The notes under the pieces are model-generated. The model did no database searches. It worked only from the letters and a program-made list of their open reading frames with translations, and was not told the origin of the DNA. Of a stretch of 23,998 nt of DNA, positions 1 to 7,688 are shown in pieces. This DNA comes from GCA-001735895 sp964488685 (GTDB lineage: Bacteria > Pseudomonadota > Gammaproteobacteria > GCA-001735895). The stretch lies in contig CAZAVY010000045.1 of the NCBI GenBank assembly GCA_964488685.1, positions 1 through 23,998 on the forward strand, given 5' to 3'. Every line of letters begins with the position of its first letter. The stretch's first letter is position 1. A program made the position numbers and the translations under genes.

Positions 1-641
1 CGCTGGCCAAGATAGCTGCACGCTGCATGGTCGGACAGAGTCTCGAGCAGCAGGCTAGAACCGAGCAGGTGGTACCGAATTTCGTGTCCGTCAAAGAATC
101 GGTGTTTCCGTTTGCCAAGTTCCAGGGTGTAGACCCGATTCTGGGTCCCGAGATGAAATCCACCGGTGAGGTTATGGGTATCGGGCGCAGCTTTGCCGAG
201 GCGTTTGCCAAGGGTATGGTGGCCTCCGGAGAAACAATTCCCAAACCCGGAACCGCTTTTCTGAGCGTACGTGAAACCGATAAAAAGGGTATTTTGGAAT
301 TGGCGCGGGATCTGCACGCGAAAGGGTTCAACCTGGTCGCTACGGGGGGTACCGCGAGGGTCATTCGAGAGGGCGGAGTGGAATGCAAGCATGTCAATAA
401 AGTCAAGGAAGGGCGACCACATATTGTCGATATGATCAAGAATGATGAAATCGTGCTGATCGTCAATACCACCGAGGGTCGCTCGGCAATCGCAGATTCC
501 TACGCTATTCGACGCGAGGCGCTAATGCATTCGGTGTGCTATACAACTACCTTGTCGGGTGGCAGAGCCACTTGCCAGGCGATGTCTCACCGCGATATAA
601 ATGAAGTATATTGCTTGCAATCATTACACCAGGCGAAATAA
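1..641 (+). CDS. carB: Carbamoyl-phosphate synthase large subunit, C-terminal part (5' end outside window)
   Basis: This is the last ~213 residues of the large subunit that makes carbamoyl phosphate for pyrimidine and arginine synthesis. The reading frame is already open at the left edge (first full codon at base 3), so the gene is cut by the window and the first internal ATG at 27 is not the start. The visible part has the end of the second ATP-grasp half (GPEMKSTGEVMG, then FAEAFAKG) and the C-terminal MGS-like allosteric domain, with SVRETDKKG, the ATGGTA loop, NKVKEGRPHI and NTTEGR. In E. coli this domain binds UMP, IMP and ornithine. The domain is full length and ends in TAA directly abutting the greA ATG, so the two genes are probably co-transcribed. 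Identity is firm from extended similarity to known CarB tails. Confidence 0.97.
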   Translation, partial: LAKIAARCMVGQSLEQQARTEQVVPNFVSVKESVFPFAKFQGVDPILGPEMKSTGEVMGIGRSFAEAFAKGMVASGETIPKPGTAFLSVRETDKKGILELARDLHAKGFNLVATGGTARVIREGGVECKHVNKVKEGRPHIVDMIKNDEIVLIVNTTEGRSAIADSYAIRREALMHSVCYTTTLSGGRATCQAMSHRDINEVYCLQSLHQAK

Positions 642-1118
642 ATGAATCAAATTCCGCTTACCGCTAACGGTGCAGACAGGCTCAAACTGGAGTTGAAAAA
701 ACTCAAAACAGTTAAAAGGCCAGCCGTAATCGAAGCGATTGCAACCGCCAGAGAGCATGGCGACCTGAAGGAAAATGCCGAATACCATGCCGCGCGCGAA
801 GAGCAGGGCTTCATCGAAGGGCGTATTAATGAACTTGAGTCGGCATTGTCGAACGCGCAGATTATTGATATTACCAAGCTCAATCAAAGTAACCGGGTGG
901 TTTTTGGCTGCACCGTGGAATTACTGGAGATGGCAACTGAATCCGAGGTGGTTTATCAAATTGTCGGCGATATAGAAGCCGACATAAATAAGAACCGAAT
1001 CGCGATCAGCTCACCGATTGCTCGTGCATTGATCGGCAAGGAAGCGGGGGAAGACGCAGTTGTGGAAGCGCCTGGCGGTACCATGGAGTATGAAATTACG
1101 GCGGTTCGCTACGAGTAG
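642..1118 (+). CDS. greA: Transcription elongation factor GreA
   Basis: GreA rescues backtracked RNA polymerase by entering the secondary channel and stimulating cleavage of the transcript 3' end. The protein is 158 residues, the same length as the E. coli protein. The N-terminal coiled coil (about residues 12-75) carries the tip motif DLKENAEYHAAREEQGF, with the acidic residues D41 and E44 that help position Mg2+ in the polymerase active site. The C-terminal FKBP-like domain follows (about 80-158) and ends in the typical PGGTMEYEI region. The ATG follows the carB TAA with no spacer, and an AGG about 8 bases upstream inside carB can serve as ribosome binding site. The carB-greA pairing is usual in gammaproteobacteria. 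The 3' end overlaps the convergent yhbY remnant by 10 bases. Confidence 0.97.
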   Translation: MNQIPLTANGADRLKLELKKLKTVKRPAVIEAIATAREHGDLKENAEYHAAREEQGFIEGRINELESALSNAQIIDITKLNQSNRVVFGCTVELLEMATESEVVYQIVGDIEADINKNRIAISSPIARALIGKEAGEDAVVEAPGGTMEYEITAVRYE

Positions 1119-1327
1119 TTCAACACCGCCGCAAAACGGTTGGATTCTTCGTTGCGCCGATAAATCACGACAATACTGCCGATACTTTCGACCAGGGTTG
1201 CCTGATGCCGGTCGCAAATCAACCTGCATAGTTCGCGTTTACCCGGTTTGTCCAGCGCCGGAATACGCAGCTTGATTAACTCATGATGGCTCAAAGCGAC
1301 CCCCCCACCTCGCTGTGCAGATTGCAC
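1109..1327 (-). pseudogene. yhbY: N-terminally truncated YhbY-like RNA-binding protein (probable remnant)
   Basis: YhbY (CRS1-YhbY domain) binds the pre-50S ribosome and is about 97 residues in E. coli. This reading frame gives 72 residues from a GTG at 1327. From ALSHHELIKLRI onward it matches the second half of the family well (KRELCRLICDRH, then VIYRRNEE). The first ~35 residues, with the conserved GxxG loop, are missing. The frame stays open upstream to a TAA at 1364-1366, which shares its last base with the rlmE ATG. Those upstream codons read LTRRQ and then AIVQSAQRGG, which faintly resembles the start of YhbY but is too short and has no standard start codon. A run of seven C on the plus strand (1300-1306) marks where good similarity begins. 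Its position between greA and rlmE is the normal yhbY site. I read it as an eroded gene; a short functional form is possible. Confidence 0.6.
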
Positions 1328-1365
1328 GATGGCTGAATACGATATACATTGTCGCCGGGTTAATT

Positions 1366-1983
1366 ATGTCACGATCAAAATCCAGTAAACGCTGGTTACA
1401 GGAACATCACCAGGATGCCTATGTGTTGCTTGCGCGCAAACAGAGGTATCGATCACGTGCGGTTTTCAAACTGGAGGAAATTCAGCGCAGGGACCGACTA
1501 CTAAAACCCGGTCAACTGGTGCTCGATCTGGGTGCGGCGCCGGGTGGTTGGAGTGAGTACGCAAGTCGAATCGTGACTGACCGGGGCAGGGTTATTGCGG
1601 TCGATTTTCTGCCGATCGAAGCCATTTCCGGGGTCGAGATTTTACAGGGCGACTTTACCGAGCAGAGTACACTCGATGAATTGTTGCGCGCAGTCGGCGA
1701 GCAGCGCTTCGATCTTGTATTATCAGATATGGCCCCCAATTTAAGTGGAATGCACAGTATAGACCAGCCGAAAGCGGTAAATCTGGCTGAAATCGCCTTC
1801 GATCTGACGCGTGAGTTCCTGACGCCCGAAGGTGCATTTGTGGTCAAATTGTTTCAGGGAGAGGGATTTGAGGGATTAATTTCTTCGTACCGCCTGGCCT
1901 TTAATTCGGTCAAGCTTCGCAAGCCCGATGCATCCAGGGATCGTTCGAATGAAATTTATGCGGTTTGTCGTGGTCTGAGGTAG
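1366..1983 (+). CDS. rlmE: 23S rRNA (uridine(2552)-2'-O)-methyltransferase RlmE
   Basis: RlmE (FtsJ/RrmJ) methylates the 2'-O of U2552 in the 23S rRNA A-loop using S-adenosylmethionine, a late step in 50S assembly. The protein is 205 residues against 209 in E. coli. The SAM-binding loop is at residues 54-62 (DLGAAPGGW). The catalytic tetrad is complete: K35, D121 (SDMAPN), K161 (VVKLFQG) and E196 (SNEIY), each offset by three from E. coli K38/D124/K164/E199. I chose the ATG at 1366 because MSRSKSSKRW is the usual N-terminus; an in-frame ATG at 1315 would add 17 residues with no family counterpart. No clear Shine-Dalgarno precedes it. A weak candidate promoter (TTGCAC at 1322, TACATT at 1345, 17-base spacer) would give a very short leader and lies inside the yhbY remnant. 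Confidence 0.96.
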   Translation: MSRSKSSKRWLQEHHQDAYVLLARKQRYRSRAVFKLEEIQRRDRLLKPGQLVLDLGAAPGGWSEYASRIVTDRGRVIAVDFLPIEAISGVEILQGDFTEQSTLDELLRAVGEQRFDLVLSDMAPNLSGMHSIDQPKAVNLAEIAFDLTREFLTPEGAFVVKLFQGEGFEGLISSYRLAFNSVKLRKPDASRDRSNEIYAVCRGLR

Positions 1984-2038
1984 TGAAACCTGTGGAAAAT
2001 GCACTGGTATCTGGTCGTAATAGCGGTAATAATGAATC

Positions 2039-2058
2039 GGATCAGGCAGGATCAGGCA
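2039..2058. repeat. Tandem 10-base direct repeat in the rlmE-ftsH spacer
   Basis: Two perfect head-to-tail copies of GGATCAGGCA lie in the 106-base gap between rlmE and ftsH, ending about 30 bases before the ftsH start. Nothing else in the gap reads clearly as a promoter; an AATAAT at 2028-2033 could be a -10 element but lacks a good -35. The repeat may be a simple duplication with no function. Confidence 0.6.
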
Positions 2059-2089
2059 GTAGTTAAGCCAATAATCTTAAGGTGTAATA

Positions 2090-4009
2090 GTGAACGACGT
2101 AGTCAAGAATTTAGTATTGTGGATTGTCATAGCAGTGGTATTGCTGTCGGTGTTTCACAGTTTCGGTGATCGTGGCAGTAGCGCCCAAACATTGATTTAC
2201 TCCGAATTCCTGACCCAGGTCAAGCAGGGCCAGGTTCAGGAGGTCACCATCGAAGGGCAAAATATATCCGGCAAGTTGATTTCTGGCACCCCCTTTTCCA
2301 CCTACAGTCCGGAAACCAACAACAGCGCTTTAATTGGTGACCTGGAACGCGGCAATGTCGCGATCTTTGGCAAACCACCGGAACCGCCGTCTTTACTCGG
2401 CCATATGTTCGTCAGCTGGTTCCCGTTTATCGTATTGATTGGCCTGTGGATATTTTTCATGCGTCAGATGCAAGGTGGCGGCGGCGGTCGTGGAGCGATG
2501 TCTTTCGGTAAGAGCAAAGCTCGTTTGCTGGGTGAAGACCAGATCAATATTACTTTTAACGATGTAGCCGGCGTCGATGAAGCCAAGGAAGAGGTTGCCG
2601 AGCTGGTAGAGTTTCTGCGAGACCCATCCAAATTTCAGAAACTTGGTGGCAAGATTCCGAGCGGAGTATTGATGGTTGGGGCTCCCGGCACCGGTAAGAC
2701 GTTACTTGCCAAGGCGATAGCCGGTGAAGCCAAAGTTCCTTTCTTTACAATTTCCGGTTCAGATTTTGTCGAAATGTTTGTCGGAGTCGGTGCCTCGCGG
2801 GTGCGCGATATGTTCGACCAGGCCAAGAAACATGCGCCCTGCATCATCTTTATCGATGAAATCGATGCAGTCGGACGTCACCGTGGCGCAGGCCTCGGCG
2901 GCGGGCACGATGAGCGCGAACAAACCTTGAACCAGTTACTGGTTGAAATGGATGGTTTTGAAGGAAACGAAGGTGTCATCGTAATCGCGGCTACCAACCG
3001 ACCCGACGTACTTGATCCGGCTTTGCTGCGTCCCGGTCGATTCGATCGCCAGGTCGTGGTTCCATTACCGGATGTGCGCGGTCGATCGCATATTCTCAAG
3101 GTGCATATGCGCAAAGTGCCGTCAGCGGAGAATGTCGATGCGATGGTAATTGCTCGGGGTACGCCGGGTTTTTCCGGCGCCGATCTGGCCAACCTGGTCA
3201 ACGAAGCCGCGCTGTTTGCCGCACGTGGCAACAAGAAGGTGGTTAGCATGGGGGAATACGAACGCGCCAAGGACAAGATCATGATGGGCGCTGAGCGCAG
3301 ATCGATGATTATGAAGGAAGAGGAGAAGAAACTGACCGCCTATCATGAATCGGGTCACGCGATAGTCGGCCGGCTGGTACCTGAACACGACCCGGTTTAC
3401 AAGGTCAGCATCATTCCGCGCGGGCGAGCGCTTGGGGTAACCATGTTCCTGCCGGAAGATGATCGTTACAGCTATAGCAAACGTCATCTTGAAAGTCAGT
3501 TATCGAGCCTTTTTGGCGGGCGCATCGCGGAGCAACAAATTTATGGCGAAGAAGCGGTGACTACCGGAGCTTCCAATGATATTGAGCGCGCTACCAGCAT
3601 TGCGCGCAGCATGGTTACCCAGTGGGGTTTGTCCGATCGCATGGGCCCCCTGACCTATAGCGAAGAAGAGGGTGAAGTTTTTCTCGGTAAGAGTTACGGT
3701 AAACAAAAAACGGTATCTGACGATACTGCGCAGGCCATTGATTCAGAAATTCGTGCCATTATCGATCGTAACTACCAGCGTGCGGTAGAAATCCTCGCGC
3801 AGAATGAGGACAAGCTGCACGCGATGGCCAACGCGTTGATGAAATATGAAACTATCGATTCGGGCCAGATCGATATGATCATGGAAGGCAAGGATCCGGG
3901 GCCACCCCGTGATTGGTCGGACGATGAAAGTGGACCATCGTCGGATGAGTCCTCGGGCACAGCCGACGCGAACGATGATCCGGACCTGGATCCCGCTAAA
4001 CTCCACTAG
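2090..4009 (+). CDS. ftsH: ATP-dependent zinc metalloprotease FtsH
   Basis: FtsH is the membrane-anchored AAA+ protease that degrades regulatory proteins and misassembled membrane proteins. The protein is 639 residues (E. coli 644). Order of parts: N-terminal membrane segment (about 7-24), periplasmic domain, second membrane segment (about 107-124), and a glycine-rich linker. The AAA module follows, with Walker A GAPGTGKT at 197-204, the pore motif around F230-V-G, Walker B ending in D256-E257, and a second region of homology through ATNRPDVLDPALLRPGRFDR. The zinc protease domain has HESGH at 419-423 and the likely third ligand D497. The start is GTG at 2090, chosen because MNDVVKNLVLWIVIAVVL is the classic FtsH N-terminus and TTAAGGTG lies about 7 bases upstream. 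The acidic, serine-rich tail is ordinary. rlmE-ftsH is a conserved pair. Confidence 0.98.
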   Translation: MNDVVKNLVLWIVIAVVLLSVFHSFGDRGSSAQTLIYSEFLTQVKQGQVQEVTIEGQNISGKLISGTPFSTYSPETNNSALIGDLERGNVAIFGKPPEPPSLLGHMFVSWFPFIVLIGLWIFFMRQMQGGGGGRGAMSFGKSKARLLGEDQINITFNDVAGVDEAKEEVAELVEFLRDPSKFQKLGGKIPSGVLMVGAPGTGKTLLAKAIAGEAKVPFFTISGSDFVEMFVGVGASRVRDMFDQAKKHAPCIIFIDEIDAVGRHRGAGLGGGHDEREQTLNQLLVEMDGFEGNEGVIVIAATNRPDVLDPALLRPGRFDRQVVVPLPDVRGRSHILKVHMRKVPSAENVDAMVIARGTPGFSGADLANLVNEAALFAARGNKKVVSMGEYERAKDKIMMGAERRSMIMKEEEKKLTAYHESGHAIVGRLVPEHDPVYKVSIIPRGRALGVTMFLPEDDRYSYSKRHLESQLSSLFGGRIAEQQIYGEEAVTTGASNDIERATSIARSMVTQWGLSDRMGPLTYSEEEGEVFLGKSYGKQKTVSDDTAQAIDSEIRAIIDRNYQRAVEILAQNEDKLHAMANALMKYETIDSGQIDMIMEGKDPGPPRDWSDDESGPSSDESSGTADANDDPDLDPAKLH

Positions 4010-4038
4010 CCGCTGCGGGGCTCGAAAGTCGATACTCG

Positions 4039-4857
4039 ATGTCACAGCTGACGATATCCAGTAATCTACAGGTAATGGGGGTCATTAATACGACCCCCGA
4101 TTCTTTTTCAGACGGCGGTAAATTCGACAGCTTCGAGATTGCTTTCGCGCACGCAAGGCGATTGATTTCGCGGGGCGTCGACATTATTGATATCGGCGGT
4201 GAGTCGAGCCGTCCCGGAGCACAACAGGTAGACCTGGATCAGGAACTGCTGCGCACCATCCCGTTGATCGGGGCGATTCGCGAGATTTCGAATATACCGA
4301 TCTCTATTGATACCAGCAAGCCCGGCGTTATGGAGGCGGCGATCGATACCGGTGCCGACATCATAAACAGCATCTGGGCATTGCGCCTGGAAGACTCCAT
4401 GAAGGTGGCGGCGGATCTGGGTGCGAAGGTGTGCCTGATGCATATGCAGGGATCCCCCGCGACGATGCAACAAAATCCGACTTACGTCGATGTTGTCAGC
4501 GAGGTGAAAGAATTTCTGCAGGAACGTATCGATGCCGCACTCGATGCCGGGATTGCGTTGGAAAATATTATAATCGACCCGGGCTTTGGTTTCGGTAAGA
4601 CCATCGAACATAATCTCAAGCTGTTAGAATCGTTATCTGATTTTCGTCAATTGGGGGTGCCGGTACTGGCTGGATTGTCTCGCAAAAATATGATTGGCAG
4701 GATCCTCGATAAACCGGTGGATCAGCGTCTCTATGGAAGTCTGTCGGTTGCGGTGATGGCTGCAATGCTGGGTGCGGATATACTGCGCGTGCATGATGTC
4801 GCTGAAACCCTGGATGCTATTGCAATGGTCAGGGCTCTGGGGCAGGTGGCTTCATGA
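4039..4857 (+). CDS. folP: Dihydropteroate synthase
   Basis: FolP condenses 6-hydroxymethyl-dihydropterin pyrophosphate with p-aminobenzoate in folate synthesis and is the sulfonamide target. The 272-residue TIM-barrel protein shows the family signatures MGVINTTPDSFSDGG (13-27), DIGGESSRPGA (51-61), SIDTSKP (89-95), LMHMQGSP (133-140), DPGFGFGK (180-187), LSRKNMIG (213-220) and RVHDVAET (250-257). Residues matching E. coli D96, N115, D185, K221 and R255 are present. Two positions differ: the usual GGESTRPGA has Ser57 in place of Thr (E. coli T62), and the usual IND is INS, with Ser111 at the E. coli D116 position. Neither removes a core catalytic ligand. The gene lies 29 bases after ftsH and overlaps glmM by four bases, as in the usual ftsH-folP-glmM operon. 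No strong ribosome binding site is visible. Confidence 0.96.
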   Translation: MSQLTISSNLQVMGVINTTPDSFSDGGKFDSFEIAFAHARRLISRGVDIIDIGGESSRPGAQQVDLDQELLRTIPLIGAIREISNIPISIDTSKPGVMEAAIDTGADIINSIWALRLEDSMKVAADLGAKVCLMHMQGSPATMQQNPTYVDVVSEVKEFLQERIDAALDAGIALENIIIDPGFGFGKTIEHNLKLLESLSDFRQLGVPVLAGLSRKNMIGRILDKPVDQRLYGSLSVAVMAAMLGADILRVHDVAETLDAIAMVRALGQVAS

Positions 4858-6194
4858 GTCGAAAGTATTTTGGCACCGATGGTATTCGAGGACGCGTCGG
4901 GCAGGTGCCGATGACGGTTGATTTCATCATGCATCTCGGATGGGCGGCGGGTAAGGTTTTGTCTCGTTCCGGTCGAGGGCAGATCGTTATCGGCAAAGAT
5001 ACCCGAATTTCCGGGTATATGTTTGAATCCGCGCTGGAAGCCGGTCTAGCCGCCGCCGGACTCGACGTGTTGTTACTTGGACCCATGCCAACTCCGGCAA
5101 TTGCTTACATTACCCAGTCGCAGCGGGCTACCGCTGGTATCGTAATCAGTGCCTCCCACAACCCCTATCATGACGACGGCGTGAAATTTTTTAATGGCGA
5201 CGGTTTCAAATTGCCGGATGCAACCGAGGAAGCGATCGAGGCCATGCTGGATCAGGAATTGGCGATGGTAGAACCTGAGCTGATCGGCAAAGCAACCCGG
5301 ATCGATGATGCCAAGGGTCGCTATATCGAATTCTGCAAGAGTTCGATTGCCTTCCACAAATCGTTACGGGGTATGAAACTTGTAGTCGACTGCGCAAATG
5401 GAGCAACCTATCATATCGCGCCCGCGGTTTTCCGCGAACTCGGTGCCGAAGTGATCGAGGTTGGCACCCGTCCCAATGGAATGAATATCAATCAGGAAGT
5501 CGGTGCCTTATATCCGGAAAGTATGCGTGCCAATGTACTGGAAAACCAGGCTGACATGGGAATCGCCTTTGATGGAGATGGCGATCGCGTGATGATGATG
5601 GACGCGCGTGGAGACGTGAAGAATGGTGACCAGCTACTCTATATTATCGCCAGGAGCAAACTTGTCAGCGGTCAGCTTGAGGGTGGTGTGGTTGGCACCC
5701 TGATGACAAATCTGGGATTTGAACACGCGTTGCAAGCGCTGAGTATCCCGTTTGTGCGAGCCGCGGTAGGTGACCGTTACGTCATGGAAAAACTGGTCGA
5801 AAACGATTGGCAACTGGGAGGCGAATCCTCCGGCCACATTATATGCCTGGACAAAACCACAACCGGTGACGGCATCATCGCCGCGCTACAGGTGCTGGAC
5901 GGATTGATCGACAACGGTCAAACGCTGACCGAGGCCTGCGAGGATTTGCAGATCTACCCGCAAACAATGATTAATGTACCGCTATCAAAACCGGTGGATC
6001 TCGACAATTCCAGGCGGGTACAGGACGCGCTCAAGTTAGCAGAAGCCGATCTGGCAGAATCCGGCCGGGTGCTGTTGCGCGCTTCCGGTACCGAGCCGTT
6101 GATTCGTGTCATGGTAGAAGGCCGGGACCCGGAGCGGGTGCAAAAAATAGCCGCTACACTGGCCCGGTCGGTAACGGATGCCGCTAACAAATGA
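4854..6194 (+). CDS. glmM: Phosphoglucosamine mutase
   Basis: GlmM converts glucosamine-6-phosphate to glucosamine-1-phosphate, the second step toward UDP-GlcNAc for peptidoglycan and lipopolysaccharide. The protein is 446 residues, typical of the family. The N-terminus is MSRKYFGTDGIRG. The phosphoserine active site is S101 in ISASHNPYHDDG, the Mg2+ loop is D240-G-D-G-D-R, the sugar-binding loop is GGESSGH (322-328), and the phosphate-binding loop is RASGTEP (409-415). All four signatures of the alpha-D-phosphohexomutase family are intact and in order. The ATG overlaps the folP stop in an ATGA junction, which indicates translational coupling. Confidence 0.98.
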   Translation: MSRKYFGTDGIRGRVGQVPMTVDFIMHLGWAAGKVLSRSGRGQIVIGKDTRISGYMFESALEAGLAAAGLDVLLLGPMPTPAIAYITQSQRATAGIVISASHNPYHDDGVKFFNGDGFKLPDATEEAIEAMLDQELAMVEPELIGKATRIDDAKGRYIEFCKSSIAFHKSLRGMKLVVDCANGATYHIAPAVFRELGAEVIEVGTRPNGMNINQEVGALYPESMRANVLENQADMGIAFDGDGDRVMMMDARGDVKNGDQLLYIIARSKLVSGQLEGGVVGTLMTNLGFEHALQALSIPFVRAAVGDRYVMEKLVENDWQLGGESSGHIICLDKTTTGDGIIAALQVLDGLIDNGQTLTEACEDLQIYPQTMINVPLSKPVDLDNSRRVQDALKLAEADLAESGRVLLRASGTEPLIRVMVEGRDPERVQKIAATLARSVTDAANK

Positions 6195-6225
6195 ATTAAA
6201 CGTGGGCCGGTAGCTGGCTTAAAAA

Positions 6226-6254
6226 TTGACAAAATATCCAATTTCAGATTGATT
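6226..6254 (+). promoter_or_regulatory. Candidate promoter for tpiA-secG-tRNA-Leu
   Basis: The 104-base gap between glmM and tpiA contains a perfect TTGACA at 6226-6231. A 17-base spacer leads to TTGATT at 6249-6254, a poor -10 match, so only the -35 half is convincing. It is placed to drive tpiA, secG and the tRNA. Confidence 0.35.
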
Positions 6255-6298
6255 TATTGGGCCGAGGTGAGTAATCTTTGCCGCCTTTTAAGTAACCG

Positions 6299-7051
6299 AT
6301 GACAGCTATGCGTCAGATTCTTATCGCAGGTAACTGGAAAATGAATGGCAGTCTGCAATCTGCTATCACGCTGGTTGACGGCATCAAGGCTGGAGACACC
6401 GGAAAAACGGAAGTGGCGGTTTGTCCACCCGCGGTCTTCCTGATGAAAGTGGGCGCTATGCTGGCCGAAACCGGTATTGCGCTCGGAGCGCAAAATGTCT
6501 GCGATCACGAAGGGGGTGCATATACCGGGGAAATAGCAGCGGCAATGCTGAAAGAGTGTGGTTGTCGATACGCGATAGTGGGGCATTCGGAACGTCGCTC
6601 GCTATACCTGGAATCGGATCAGCTGGTGGCGGATCGATTTGCCATGGCGACAGCCGAGAATTTAACGCCGATACTGTGTGTCGGTGAAACCCTGGAGCAG
6701 CGTGAACAGGACATAACCGAGGATGTCGTCGCACGACAACTCGATGCGGTGATCGATTTGTGCGGCATTAGCACAATCGCACAATCGGTAATTGCCTACG
6801 AGCCGCTATGGGCGATCGGCACTGGAAAAGTGGCGACGCCCGAACAGGCCCAGGCAGTGCACGCGTTTATTCGCGCCAAGCTGCAGCAACTCGACGCATA
6901 CGTCGCCCAACAGGTACAGATTATATATGGTGGTAGCATGAATCCGTCCAATGCGGCGGAACTATTGTCACAACAGGATATCGATGGTGGATTGATCGGC
7001 GGCGCATCACTCAAGGCCGACGATTTTCTCGCCATCACTCAATCTGCTTAG
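6299..7051 (+). CDS. tpiA: Triose-phosphate isomerase
   Basis: TpiA interconverts dihydroxyacetone phosphate and glyceraldehyde-3-phosphate in glycolysis and gluconeogenesis. The protein is 250 residues from the ATG at 6299 (247 if the second ATG at 6308 is used; the latter gives MRQILIAGNWKMNG, closer to family N-termini). Catalytic residues are visible: N12 and K14 in GNWKMNG, H96 in VGHSERR, and E168 in AYEPLWAIGTG, which opens the flexible loop 6 region. GAQNVCDHEGGAYTGEI and YGGSMNP near the end are also typical. The gene sits between glmM and secG, a common placement in gammaproteobacteria but not in E. coli, where glmM is followed by secG. It is 8 bases upstream of secG and likely in the same operon. 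Confidence 0.97.
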   Translation: MTAMRQILIAGNWKMNGSLQSAITLVDGIKAGDTGKTEVAVCPPAVFLMKVGAMLAETGIALGAQNVCDHEGGAYTGEIAAAMLKECGCRYAIVGHSERRSLYLESDQLVADRFAMATAENLTPILCVGETLEQREQDITEDVVARQLDAVIDLCGISTIAQSVIAYEPLWAIGTGKVATPEQAQAVHAFIRAKLQQLDAYVAQQVQIIYGGSMNPSNAAELLSQQDIDGGLIGGASLKADDFLAITQSA

Positions 7052-7059
7052 GAATTATT

Positions 7060-7437
7060 ATGGAAAATATCAACAGTATTCTTTTGGTTGTCCAGGTTTT
7101 ATTGTCGATCTCACTGATCAGTTTGATACTGATACAACACGGCAAGGGTGCCGATGCTGGCGCCGCGTTCGGCAGTGGTGCTTCGGCAACCGTTTTTGGC
7201 GCGCGCGGCTCCGGGAATTTTCTCAGCAGAGCGACCACTGTTATCGCGATTCTGTTTTTCGTGGTGTGCCTGTCGCTGGCATATGTCACCAGCCACCGTA
7301 GTGCGCCTGACAGTGTCTCCGGCAGTGTTACCACGCAGGCAATCGAAGTAACACCGATGCAGGAAAACAGCGACCTGCCTCCGGACGATACCCAGGGCGG
7401 CGGCGCTCTGGAGTCAGATTTACCTCCGGCTGAATAA
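7060..7437 (+). CDS. secG: Protein translocase subunit SecG
   Basis: SecG is the small accessory subunit of the SecYEG channel and helps SecA-driven export. The 125-residue protein has the expected two membrane segments (about residues 5-25 and 55-76), joined by the conserved cytoplasmic stretch LIQHGKGADAGAAFGSGASATVFGARG given here by its key parts HGKGAD and SGASATVFG. The C-terminal tail (about 80-125) is acidic and proline-rich and poorly conserved, as in relatives. AGGA overlapping the tpiA stop codon lies about 7 bases before the ATG. tRNA-Leu(GAG) begins 12 bases after the stop, the same secG-leuU neighbourhood as in E. coli, and probably shares the transcript. Confidence 0.95.
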   Translation: MENINSILLVVQVLLSISLISLILIQHGKGADAGAAFGSGASATVFGARGSGNFLSRATTVIAILFFVVCLSLAYVTSHRSAPDSVSGSVTTQAIEVTPMQENSDLPPDDTQGGGALESDLPPAE

Positions 7438-7449
7438 GACCGGGATATT

Positions 7450-7534
7450 GCCGATGTGGTGGAATTGGTAGACACGCTATCTTGAGGGGGTAGTGGCGAA
7501 AGCTGTGCCGGTTCGACTCCGGCCATCGGCACCA
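7450..7534 (+). tRNA. leuU: tRNA-Leu, anticodon GAG
   Basis: An 85-base cloverleaf with encoded CCA. The acceptor stem GCCGATG pairs with CATCGGC, followed by discriminator A and CCA. The anticodon stem CTATC/GGTAG (one G-U) holds the loop TTGAGGG, giving anticodon GAG for CUC and CUU. A short extra arm (TGGC-GAAA-GCTG) gives the long variable region typical of leucine tRNAs. The T arm is GCCGG-TTCGACT-CCGGC. It lies directly after secG, as E. coli leuU does, and no separate promoter is evident in the 12-base gap, so it is probably processed from the secG transcript. Confidence 0.97.
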
Positions 7535-7540
7535 TACCAA

Positions 7541-7580
7541 GGTTTCGACCCGGGCCCGACCGGCTCGAGAGGTTGCGACC
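7541..7580. repeat. Near-identical 10-base direct repeat flanking a GC-rich spacer
   Basis: GGTTTCGACC (7541-7550) and GGTTGCGACC (7571-7580) differ at one base and are separated by 20 GC-rich bases that include the palindrome CGGGCCCG. They lie between the 3' end of tRNA-Leu and its terminator. The first copy resembles a tRNA T-loop sequence, so it could be a fragment of a lost tRNA or chance. Function is unknown. Confidence 0.4.
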
Positions 7581-7582
7581 AC

Positions 7583-7617
7583 AAACCCGCTCCCAGGTCT
7601 GACCTGAGCCGGGTTTT
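7583..7617 (+). terminator. Rho-independent terminator after secG-tRNA-Leu
   Basis: A long hairpin: AAACCC pairs with GGGTTT, then GCTC with GAGC, then AGGT with ACCT around a CTG loop. There is a two-base bulge on the left arm and one on the right. It ends in a TTTT run. It closes the housekeeping transcript about 50 bases after the tRNA and separates it from the nuo operon promoter. Confidence 0.75.
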
Positions 7618-7659
7618 CCAATGTTCCATAAATCAAATTCTGCATCGTTTGGAGATATC

Positions 7660-7688
7660 TTGACACTATTTAAGCGCCACAATAGACT
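7660..7688 (+). promoter_or_regulatory. Sigma70-type promoter of the nuo operon
   Basis: A perfect TTGACA (7660-7665) is followed after exactly 17 bases by TAGACT (7683-7688), which keeps four of six consensus -10 bases including the first, second and last. Transcription would start near 7695, giving a leader of about 40 bases before nuoA. It lies just after the tRNA-Leu terminator, in the right place to drive all fourteen nuo genes. Confidence 0.7.

Noticed and set aside
1300..1306. C7 run as a simple frameshift that would restore full-length yhbY
   Set aside because: I read all three minus-strand frames upstream; none gives a clear YhbY N-terminus with a start codon before rlmE begins, so a single indel does not repair the gene.
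4108..4611. Minus-strand open frame of 167 codons inside folP
   Set aside because: Shadow of folP codon usage; composition and sequence show no protein family.
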